Origin: Candidatus Woesearchaeota archaeon CG10_big_fil_rev_8_21_14_0_10_45_16
GTDB taxonomy: Archaea; Nanobdellota; Nanobdellia; Woesearchaeales; GW2011-AR9
NCBI GenBank assembly: GCA_002762785.1
Contig: PCXY01000005.1
Span: 124,001-188,000 of the forward strand
DNA: 64,000 nt
Reading direction: 5' to 3'
In this document: positions 1 through 8,282 of the stretch, one piece after another
Position numbering within the stretch: position 1 is the stretch's first letter
Layout: the number at the start of each line of letters is the position of its first letter
The notes under the pieces: model-generated
Told to the model about the DNA's origin: nothing
The model's input: the letters and a program-made list of their open reading frames with translations, nothing else
Databases searched by the model: none
Position numbers and translations under genes: made by a program

Positions 1-1
1 G

Positions 2-1276
2 ATGAATATAGTTATAAACGTAACATTGTGGATCGTCTACATCCTTTCTCTCTACTTCTCGGTATTTCTATTCTTGATCTTCATCGACAAAAAAAACTTT
101 TTTTCAACCGAAGAGTCTTCGATAAACCTTGCTAGAGAACCTTATGTTTCTGTGTTCGTACCTGCATATAACGAAGAGAAGACTATCGTCAAGACCCTGC
201 AATCTATTGACAATCTGGACTATCCGCATGAGAAGATTGAAGTTATCGTCATCGATGACGGCTCTAAAGACAGGACAAGATCCATCATCGAAGAGCACAT
301 GAAAGACAAGCCAAACTATCGAATGATCTCCAGACCTAACAAAGGAAAAGCCGCTTCATTGAACGATGCATTAAAAGCAGCAAATGGAGAATTTTTTGCC
401 TGCCTTGACGCTGATTCTTTTGTCCATAGAGACACGCTGAGAAAGATGCTGGCGTTGTATGAGAAAGAGAACGATGAAAGGCTGGCTATCATCACTCCAG
501 CCATGAAAGTCCACGATCCTAAAACGGTCTTGGAGAAGATCCAGTGGCTTGAATATCTGGTGATCATCCTTATCTCACGGATCTCCAGCCACCTTGATTC
601 GTTGTATGTGGCGCCAGGACCTTTTTCTCTCTACCGCACCGAGATCATCAGGAAGATCGGCGGTTTTGATGAGACCAGCATCACTGAAGATCAGGAGATC
701 GCCTATCGTGTACAAAAAGAGAATTACCGCATCAAGCAGTGTTTCGACGGCTATGTCTTCACGACGGCGCCCAGTAAGCTCAAGCCGTTCTACCGGCAGC
801 GAAGACGCTGGTATCTCGGCAGTATCATCTGCTTGCACCAGTATAAAGAGATGGTCGCCAACCGCAAGTACGGTGATTTCGGTATGATGCAGATGATCAA
901 GAACGTCGCGGGATACCTTTTAGCCACGGCCGGCATCTTTATAGCCGTCTACCTTTTCATCATCCCGGCTTGGAACTATCTTAAGAGCGGCTGGCTGATC
1001 CGTTTTGAGATCATGCCCATCCTGAAGAACTTGGACTTTTCAATCACCATGATGGATCTGTTGACCATAGATTTCAAGAGAACTTTTATCATCATCTCCT
1101 TATTTATGATCGGCTTTTACTTCTTTTATCAAGCCCATAAGAATGCCAATGAGAAAGTGATGAAGTTTGGGATCATCCCCTTACTGCCTTATTTTCTCTT
1201 TTATTACCTGTTGAAAGGCATAATCCTTTTAATGTCATTGACAAAATTCACTGCAAAACAGAAATTACGATGGTAG
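2..1276 (+). CDS. Processive-type family 2 glycosyltransferase, membrane-bound
   Basis: GT2 motifs VFVPAYNEEKTI, DDGSKDRT, DADS, QRRRW and C-terminal TM segments; begins at the window edge so the start is uncertain. Confidence 0.88.
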   Translation: MNIVINVTLWIVYILSLYFSVFLFLIFIDKKNFFSTEESSINLAREPYVSVFVPAYNEEKTIVKTLQSIDNLDYPHEKIEVIVIDDGSKDRTRSIIEEHMKDKPNYRMISRPNKGKAASLNDALKAANGEFFACLDADSFVHRDTLRKMLALYEKENDERLAIITPAMKVHDPKTVLEKIQWLEYLVIILISRISSHLDSLYVAPGPFSLYRTEIIRKIGGFDETSITEDQEIAYRVQKENYRIKQCFDGYVFTTAPSKLKPFYRQRRRWYLGSIICLHQYKEMVANRKYGDFGMMQMIKNVAGYLLATAGIFIAVYLFIIPAWNYLKSGWLIRFEIMPILKNLDFSITMMDLLTIDFKRTFIIISLFMIGFYFFYQAHKNANEKVMKFGIIPLLPYFLFYYLLKGIILLMSLTKFTAKQKLRW

Positions 1277-1974
1277 ACCAAAAAAGTTCATTCAGAAAGA
1301 TCAGCAAAGACAAGTACGTTGTCGCTGCGATAATCACATTCCTAATCTTCTCTTTAGGCCTTACTCTAGGGATCGTGTTGAAAGATTATCAGTATGGGCT
1401 CATTGAGGAAGTGAACATGGAGCAAGACGTAAAGTTCTACAGTACCCAGCTGCAGTACGCCTACCTCAATGCTTTCAGTGATCTTGATAATTGCGCCGTC
1501 CTCAGGACGACTTTACAGGAAGCAGTAGTAGAGTTGGCTGACTCTCTCCAGCAGGTCATCGAACAGGAAGAAGGACAGCCGGGAGATATCCGCAGCCAGG
1601 TAGTGCTGCGGAGGTATGCGCTTGACAACCTCAGGTATTGGCTGCTGGCTAAGCAGAGCAACCAGAGATGTGATCTTAACACTGTCCTTGTCCTCTATTT
1701 CCACACGCCCGAGAAGAACTGCCCTTCATGTGAGAACCAAGGAGCTATCCTGACCCATTTCAAGAATGTCTTTGAAGAACGTTTCCTGGTCTTCCCGATT
1801 AATCTCGACTTGAGAAGCGAAGAGCCGATGATCGAGATCGTCAAATCACAGTTTAATGTCACCAAGGTGCCTACTTTAGTGATCGGCGACCAGAAATATG
1901 AAGGCGTCATCTCCAAAGAACAGCTGCAAAACATCATCTGCAATTCGCTCCATGATGCTCCAGAATGCACATGA
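1270..1974 (+). CDS. Membrane-anchored thioredoxin-like protein
   Basis: N-terminal TM helix; CPSC motif in VLVLYFHTPEKNCPSCENQ and cis-Pro-like VPTLVI; overlaps upstream CDS. Confidence 0.6.
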   Translation: MVDQKSSFRKISKDKYVVAAIITFLIFSLGLTLGIVLKDYQYGLIEEVNMEQDVKFYSTQLQYAYLNAFSDLDNCAVLRTTLQEAVVELADSLQQVIEQEEGQPGDIRSQVVLRRYALDNLRYWLLAKQSNQRCDLNTVLVLYFHTPEKNCPSCENQGAILTHFKNVFEERFLVFPINLDLRSEEPMIEIVKSQFNVTKVPTLVIGDQKYEGVISKEQLQNIICNSLHDAPECT

Positions 1975-3377
1975 GATCAGCTAACCTAAGAAAAAACAGT
2001 CTGCTCTACATCCTCGTCTTCTCTGTGGTGGTCAGGATAATATACCTGCTGGCCCAACAGCCGTTGTGGTGGGACACGCATGTCTACATCGGCATGGGCA
2101 AGTATATCTTTTCTTCTGGAAAATTTGGCATCTGGGAATCATTCAGGCCGCTGCTGCATCCTTTGATCCTGGGATTTTTCTGGGACCTGGGCTTTAGTCC
2201 GATAGTCGTCGGCAAGATCCTGGATATCTTTTTCTCAGTGTTGGTGGTCTTCTTCACGTATAAGATAGCTGAGAAAGTGTTCTCAAAGAGAGTAGCTATC
2301 ATCAGTTCGCTGCTGTTGTCGGTAACGCCGGTGTTCTTGATGTTCACCGGATTGATACTGACGGATCCGATGGCCATGTTTTTTGGTTTAGCAGGCATTT
2401 ATCTGTATGTTAAAGATCAATCTGACAAGAATTTATTCTTTGCAGGGTTTCTTCTGGCGTTATCATTCCTGACCAGATTTCCGATGGGCCTGTTTCTGGC
2501 AGCCGTAGGCATAATCCTTGTTTTCCAAAAAGAAAAGATCATCTCAAAGATGCGGCAACTATTTATTCTTGGTTCTGGTTTCATCATCCCAGTCCTCCCT
2601 TATCTGTGGTTCAACTATCAGAAGTACGGAAACGTCTTTGAACCGTTTACTGCCGGTTCCTGGATCGTGACGACGGCCACCTGGCTCTATGGATCCGGGA
2701 TCACGTATTATTTCAGAGAATTTTTCTTCGGCACTTTGATCTATGTTTTTAGTTTTGTCTATCTTTATCATTTCTTTAAAGAAAAAGGCTGGAAAAACTC
2801 TTCCAAACTGCTAGTGGTCTTGATTCCGATGTTGGTCATAGCTTACTTCATGTACGTCCCGCGGAAAGAACTGAGATATATCGTCGCGGCCGTGCCATTT
2901 CTCAGTATGATGGTAGCAGCAGCTGTGACCAGGATCTATGACCAGTTGAGATCTACTGAGAAACCCCCCATCACTCCAAAAGCGTTCGTCATCATCTGTG
3001 TGCTGCTGATCTTGGCTTTCATCCCGGCAGGATTGCATTTTGAACGGCCGCCATCATTCACGACTGAGATCGACCGGGCCGTAGCAGAATACAACGTGAC
3101 TGGAACGATCATGGCTTCCGACCCAAGTTTCATATCTTACCTGGACAATCCGATCCTCCTACTGGGAGGCATGACCTTTGCACCCGAAGTGTATGAACAG
3201 CACAAAGATGGGTTTGAGCTGCTGTTCATCAACCAGTGTGACCTACCCTGCCCGCCGGAAGATCTGTCTTGTATCAACAGGAGGCAGGAGCTCCTGGAGA
3301 AAGTAAAGCTGGAGAACCAGGAGATATTTAGCAAAACTGTTAAAAACTGCAGCTACTCTATACACGTACCACGATGA
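1965..3377 (+). CDS. GT-C / GT39-like (ArnT/PMT-type) membrane glycosyltransferase
   Basis: Multi-TM; WWDTHVYIGMGKYIF and RPLLHPLILGFFW near the N-terminus typical of GT39-like proteins. Confidence 0.75.
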   Translation: MHMRSANLRKNSLLYILVFSVVVRIIYLLAQQPLWWDTHVYIGMGKYIFSSGKFGIWESFRPLLHPLILGFFWDLGFSPIVVGKILDIFFSVLVVFFTYKIAEKVFSKRVAIISSLLLSVTPVFLMFTGLILTDPMAMFFGLAGIYLYVKDQSDKNLFFAGFLLALSFLTRFPMGLFLAAVGIILVFQKEKIISKMRQLFILGSGFIIPVLPYLWFNYQKYGNVFEPFTAGSWIVTTATWLYGSGITYYFREFFFGTLIYVFSFVYLYHFFKEKGWKNSSKLLVVLIPMLVIAYFMYVPRKELRYIVAAVPFLSMMVAAAVTRIYDQLRSTEKPPITPKAFVIICVLLILAFIPAGLHFERPPSFTTEIDRAVAEYNVTGTIMASDPSFISYLDNPILLLGGMTFAPEVYEQHKDGFELLFINQCDLPCPPEDLSCINRRQELLEKVKLENQEIFSKTVKNCSYSIHVPR

Positions 3378-4228
3378 TAAAAGACTACTTTAGCCTAATT
3401 CGGGTACAGCAATGGTACAAGAACCTAGTAGTGTTCCTAGCTATCTTTTTCTCAGGCAACGTGTTTGATCTTGCTCTTCTGGAAAGAGCGGGGATCGCTT
3501 TCGCCAGCCTCTGCCTGATATCATCAGCCGGCTACATCATCAACGACCTTATCGACCGGCGGAAAGACCAGCTGCATCCTGAAAAGAAGATGCGGCCCCT
3601 TGCTTCCGGTAAGATCTCGATCTACTCAGCTTTGGTGTTCATGGGCCTATTACTGGTGACGGCATTATACCTGGGCCAGAACGTCGGCGACACTTTTTTA
3701 GTGATTGCGATATCATTATTTCTGCTGACACAACTATACACATTCTATCTCAAGAACGTAATCTTTGCCGATGTCTTGGTCATCGCATCCTTATTTGTGT
3801 TGCGGGCCATCGCCGGCGCCGTGGCCGTTTCCGTAGTCGTTTCACCGTGGCTGATCCTCTGTCCTTTTTTCCTAGCTTTGTTCATGGCTATCGCCAAACG
3901 AAAAGGTGACTTGCAGCTATTGGGTGAAAGAGCAGCCGCAACCAGAAAAGTGCTACATGAATATAACCATGCGGTCACCGATTCGCTGATGAGCATCACG
4001 ACCGGGCTGCTGGTGATGTCATACAGCCTCTATTCGTTCCTCAGCCCCTACAACAGACTTATATACACTATCCCCTTTTCCCTCTATGTCATCTTCCGTT
4101 ATTACCACCTGGTCGGCAAGTCGCCGGAAATCGCCCGGCAGCCGCATAAAGCGATACAAGATCTGGCGTTGATGGTCGGCATCCTGTTATGGGTGATGGT
4201 AACCGGAGCTTTGATATATTACCCATGA
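3374..4228 (+). CDS. UbiA-family prenyltransferase, decaprenyl-phosphate phosphoribosyltransferase-like
   Basis: NDLIDRRKDQLHPEKKMRPLASG motif characteristic of the DPPR-synthase branch of UbiA; multi-TM; ATGA overlap with upstream gene. Confidence 0.82.
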   Translation: MIKDYFSLIRVQQWYKNLVVFLAIFFSGNVFDLALLERAGIAFASLCLISSAGYIINDLIDRRKDQLHPEKKMRPLASGKISIYSALVFMGLLLVTALYLGQNVGDTFLVIAISLFLLTQLYTFYLKNVIFADVLVIASLFVLRAIAGAVAVSVVVSPWLILCPFFLALFMAIAKRKGDLQLLGERAAATRKVLHEYNHAVTDSLMSITTGLLVMSYSLYSFLSPYNRLIYTIPFSLYVIFRYYHLVGKSPEIARQPHKAIQDLALMVGILLWVMVTGALIYYP

Positions 4229-4653
4229 AATATGCAAAACTGTTCGACACCGCTTTTCGGGACGTAACCGCTTTTGGCGGATTCATCTTCTACGGGTTTG
4301 TGCTGTTGTTATCTTTAGGTAATCTGGGATTATTTATCCGTCTGTTGATAGGATTAGCAGTGATGGTAGCTGTCGTGGTCCTGATCCGTTCGTTCTATTT
4401 CAAGCAGAGGCCTAAGAAACAGAGTTACAGTAATTTTTTAGAAAGGATCGATGCGGCTTCGTTTCCCTCGCTGCATACGGCCAGGGCAGTATTTTTAGCG
4501 TTGGTCTTTTCTCCGGCTAATGCGATATTAGTTTCGGTGATGGCTGTCCTGGTAGCCTATTCACGGATATATCTGAAGAAACACGATTGGATAGATGTAT
4601 TGTTCGGTGGATTGCTGGGCTGGGGCGTGTATTGGGTAGTTGGGTTGATTTAG
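4225..4653 (+). CDS. PAP2-family lipid phosphatase (DPPR-phosphatase-like)
   Basis: KQRPKK, PSLHTARA and SRIYLKKHDWIDV match the three PAP2 motifs; start set at ATG 4225, overlapping UbiA stop. Confidence 0.78.
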   Translation: MKYAKLFDTAFRDVTAFGGFIFYGFVLLLSLGNLGLFIRLLIGLAVMVAVVVLIRSFYFKQRPKKQSYSNFLERIDAASFPSLHTARAVFLALVFSPANAILVSVMAVLVAYSRIYLKKHDWIDVLFGGLLGWGVYWVVGLI

Positions 4654-4656
4654 AGA

Positions 4657-5100
4657 TCACTTCCTTTTCCTGACTTTGATAAAATCACCCAGCGTCATCT
4701 CATCCGACTTCTTAGAAGATAAGTCAACAGCTGCTCTTTCGTCTTTCTCCACCAGCGAGATGTCCAGCTTCTTTTCTAATTGACGGGCGACGGCAAGCTG
4801 CGGTTTTAATGACCCCGATTCCCATTTCTGCACCACGCTGGCCCGCTCCTGCAAGAAGGAGGCGAACTGTTCCTGATTCAATGAACGGGATTCTCTGGCT
4901 TTCCGTATCAATGAGGGGTAATTATCAACCACCCGGAACTCTGGCGTGGAAACCTGGCTCTGTCTGGGAGAATAAGAATACTGCGGTTTCTTCTTGATAG
5001 TGCCGTACTTCAAGCAGGCTTGACAGAGCTGAAAATCAGCGCTTTCTACCGTAGCAGCGGTCAAAGAGCCGCTTTTCCCGCACATATCACAAACTGCCAT
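4657..5100 (-). CDS. Archaeal multiprotein bridging factor 1 (zinc ribbon + HTH)
   Basis: CDMCGKSG...CQACLKYG zinc ribbon followed by cro-type HTH (LNQEQFASFLQERASVVQKWESGSLKPQLAVARQLEKKL). Confidence 0.9.
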   Translation of the reverse strand: MAVCDMCGKSGSLTAATVESADFQLCQACLKYGTIKKKPQYSYSPRQSQVSTPEFRVVDNYPSLIRKARESRSLNQEQFASFLQERASVVQKWESGSLKPQLAVARQLEKKLDISLVEKDERAAVDLSSKKSDEMTLGDFIKVRKRK

Positions 5101-5184
5101 ACAGAAACAAAAATGAGGTTATATTAAAATGTTCTGACTAATCTTCCAGAACCTATTTAAAATAAAGTCAAAATTCTCTCTTAA

Positions 5185-6405
5185 ATGGCCAGACGGAAGA
5201 TCAGGGAACATGACGCCAAGAAGATTATAGCGGATGCCATCCCTGAGCTGGGATTCAAGTCTGTTCTCATAACTCCGGAAACTAACGTAGAGACTCTTCC
5301 AGAGAGATTCCATTGGTTACTTCAGGAAAAGCTGACTATCAAACCCGATCAGCTGTTTGGAAAGAGAAAAAAGCATGGATTAGTCCTCATAGATGCTGCT
5401 TTTCAAGGGGTTAAAGACTTTCTTCAGCAATACCGCAACAAAGAGTTCACCATCAACGATACGGAAGATATCCTGACCCATTTCATCATCGAACCGTTTG
5501 TTCCTCACCATAAAGAATACTATCTGGCCATAACTTCAGAGAGAGATCACGACACCATCCACTTCTCGGAAACTGGGGGCATCGATATCGAAGAGAATTG
5601 GGACAATGTTAAGACTATCCAGATCCCAACCTTTACAAATATCGACGAAGTCAAACTAGAATTTCTAGATAATAGTGAGATTGAGAATAAAGAGAAGATA
5701 ACATCGTTCATAAAAGAACTTTACAAAGCTTTTAGAGATCTTGATTTCACTTATCTAGAGATCAACCCTTTCACTTTTGACAACGACGGAAAAATTGTTC
5801 TTCTCGACACTGTCGCCAGGATCGATGACTGCGCATCATTCAAAGGACAGTGGGATCTTGAATTCCCACGAGAGTTCGGCAAAAGACAATATCAAGAAGA
5901 ACTACATATCGAAGAGCTGGATAGGAAGAGTGGCGCCTCGTTGAAGCTTACTATCCTCAATCCAGACGGCAAGATCTGGAACATTCTTGGCGGTGGCGGA
6001 GCCAGTATCATCTACCTGGACATGATCACCAACCTAGGACACGGCAAGGAAATAGCCAACTATGGAGAATCGAGCGGCAACCCTTCGATGGAAGAATCGT
6101 ATGAATATGCCAGATCAATATTAGAACTGATGACTAAGAACAACGGAAAAGTCCTGTTCATCGTCGGCGGTATCGCTAACTTTACCGATGTCAGGAGCAC
6201 TTTCAAAGGCACCATCAAAGCTCTGGAAGAATATGCTGATCAGTTGAAAGACGTGACCATCTTCGTCCGCAGAGGCGGACCGCACCATGAAGAAGGATTA
6301 AGGTTGATGAAAGGAACTGGAGAGAAGCTGGGGATCAGGATGTACGTCCACGGACCGGAAACGTCGATGCCGGAGATCATCACTATCGCGGGAGGCAGCT
6401 TATGA
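5185..6405 (+). CDS. ATP-citrate lyase, small subunit (citrate-binding/ATP-grasp like)
   Basis: Full-length match by eye to the ~400 aa ACL subunit: FVPH.KEYYL, LEINPF, LGGGGASIIYLD, GESSGNPSMEESYEYA, GGIANFTDV, RRGGPHHEEGLRLM. Confidence 0.9.
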   Translation: MARRKIREHDAKKIIADAIPELGFKSVLITPETNVETLPERFHWLLQEKLTIKPDQLFGKRKKHGLVLIDAAFQGVKDFLQQYRNKEFTINDTEDILTHFIIEPFVPHHKEYYLAITSERDHDTIHFSETGGIDIEENWDNVKTIQIPTFTNIDEVKLEFLDNSEIENKEKITSFIKELYKAFRDLDFTYLEINPFTFDNDGKIVLLDTVARIDDCASFKGQWDLEFPREFGKRQYQEELHIEELDRKSGASLKLTILNPDGKIWNILGGGGASIIYLDMITNLGHGKEIANYGESSGNPSMEESYEYARSILELMTKNNGKVLFIVGGIANFTDVRSTFKGTIKALEEYADQLKDVTIFVRRGGPHHEEGLRLMKGTGEKLGIRMYVHGPETSMPEIITIAGGSL

Positions 6406-8183
6406 TGGAACCATATCAATTGTTCGGCAAGCACTCGCAGACCTTCTTCTACAACCTCAAAGGCAAGCCGATCCAACATATGCTTGACTTTGATCACCTC
6501 TCTAAAAGAGAAAAGCCAAGTGTTGCAGCCATCATCCATCCAGGGAAGAGCGGCTACCATAAAGTGTTCTTCGGAAACAGAGAGATCCTCCTACCGATCT
6601 ATTCCAGCATCAAAGAGGCAGCCGAAAAACATCCTAACGTCGATTCCATCATAAACTTCGCCTCTTTTCGTTCCGCATACCAGTCATCAAAAGAAGCTTT
6701 ACAGCAGCCGACGATCAAAACCGTCGTCATCGTCGCGGAAGGCATCCCGGAACGGCAGACGAAAGAACTGATCGCGATCGCCAAACAACAGCAGAAGACC
6801 ATCATCGGCCCATCTACCGTCGGCGGCATCGTCGCTGGAAAGTTCAGGATAGGTCATGCCGGCGGCATGAACGAGAACATCTTGAGAGCCAGATTATACC
6901 GATCAGGCAGCATCGGTCTTGTCTCAAGATCTGGCGGCATGATGAACGAGTTCTTCAACATCATCTCCCGAGCAGCTGACGGCATCCATGAAGGCATCGC
7001 TATCGGCGGCGACGCTTTTCCAGGTTCAACATTATTGGACCACATGCTTCGTTATGAAGCTAATCCGGAGATCAAGATCATCGTCGCCCTCGGAGAGATC
7101 GGCGGTTCCATGGAATATGAGATCATAGAAGCCAAAAAAGCCGGAAAACTGACGAAACCTATCGTGATGTGGGTTTCAGGCACCTGCGCCAGCATCTTTC
7201 CCTGGGAAGTACAGTTCGGCCATGCAGGAGCGAAAGCTGAGTCTGGAAAAGAAACTGCGCAGGCGAAGAATGCGGCTCTGAAAGAAGCCGGCATCGTCGT
7301 CCCCGAGTCGTTTGAACAATTTGAGGCCGTTATCGGGGAAACGTTTAAAAAACACGTTCCGACTAGGCAGCCGATGGAGAATCCACTGCAGATCCCGGAA
7401 CGGAAGAATACTCATTTTACCAGCACTATCTCTGATGATCGAGGGGAGGAGCTTACCTATAATGGCATCCCTATCAGCAAGCTGATCACTGACAATTCCT
7501 CATTAGGAAAGATCATCGGACTATTGTGGTTCAAGAAAGATCTTCCTGCCGAGTTCGTCCATTTCCTTGACCTCTCTTTAGTCCTTTGCGCTGACCATGG
7601 TCCGGCAGTAGCCACAGCCCATAACGCCATGGTCACCGCCAGAGCCGGCAAAGATGTCATCAGCAGTCTCATCGCCGGGTTGACTACCATCGGCAGCCGC
7701 CATGGCGGTGCGATCGACGACGCCTGCCGCTATTTCCTGGAAGCAACTGGATCATTGAAGCCGGCTGAGTTCGTGGAACAGATGAAACGACAGGGTAAAT
7801 ACATCCCTGGCATCGGCCACCGGGTCAAGTCAAAGAAAAATCCAGATAAAAGAGTAGAGCTGCTTAAACAGTTCGCCAAAGAAAATATTTCCAGCACAAG
7901 ATATCTTGATTACGCCTTAGCGGTGGAGGAAGAGACTCTCAAGAAAGCAGAGAACCTCATCCTAAACGTGGACGGCTGCATCGCTGCCATTTTCCTTGAC
8001 CTTTTGGAAAGCTGCGGACAGTTTAACAGAGAAGAGATTGCGCAAATTACCCAGATCGGCTATATGAACGGACTGTTCGCGGTCGGTAGAAGTGTAGGGA
8101 TCATCGGCCATATCTTAGATCAGAGACGGCTGGATGAAGGATTGTATAGGCATCCTACAGACGATATCTTATACCATCAATAA
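6402..8183 (+). CDS. ATP-citrate lyase, large subunit (CoA-ligase + citrate synthase domain)
   Basis: FGHAGAKAESG phospho-His motif, GSRHGGAIDDA, PGIGHRVKSKKNPDKRV, NVDGCIAAIFLDLL, GRSVGIIGHILDQ...RHPTDDI; ATGA overlap with the small subunit. Confidence 0.92.
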   Translation: MMEPYQLFGKHSQTFFYNLKGKPIQHMLDFDHLSKREKPSVAAIIHPGKSGYHKVFFGNREILLPIYSSIKEAAEKHPNVDSIINFASFRSAYQSSKEALQQPTIKTVVIVAEGIPERQTKELIAIAKQQQKTIIGPSTVGGIVAGKFRIGHAGGMNENILRARLYRSGSIGLVSRSGGMMNEFFNIISRAADGIHEGIAIGGDAFPGSTLLDHMLRYEANPEIKIIVALGEIGGSMEYEIIEAKKAGKLTKPIVMWVSGTCASIFPWEVQFGHAGAKAESGKETAQAKNAALKEAGIVVPESFEQFEAVIGETFKKHVPTRQPMENPLQIPERKNTHFTSTISDDRGEELTYNGIPISKLITDNSSLGKIIGLLWFKKDLPAEFVHFLDLSLVLCADHGPAVATAHNAMVTARAGKDVISSLIAGLTTIGSRHGGAIDDACRYFLEATGSLKPAEFVEQMKRQGKYIPGIGHRVKSKKNPDKRVELLKQFAKENISSTRYLDYALAVEEETLKKAENLILNVDGCIAAIFLDLLESCGQFNREEIAQITQIGYMNGLFAVGRSVGIIGHILDQRRLDEGLYRHPTDDILYHQ

Positions 8184-8282
8184 ACTACCGATAAAAAAAC
8201 AGGCGTCGATCGGCATCTCAAACCATGATTATCCTGCAAGAAGGAAGATTTTATAAATAAAGTATCGGTTTTGAGCAGATAG

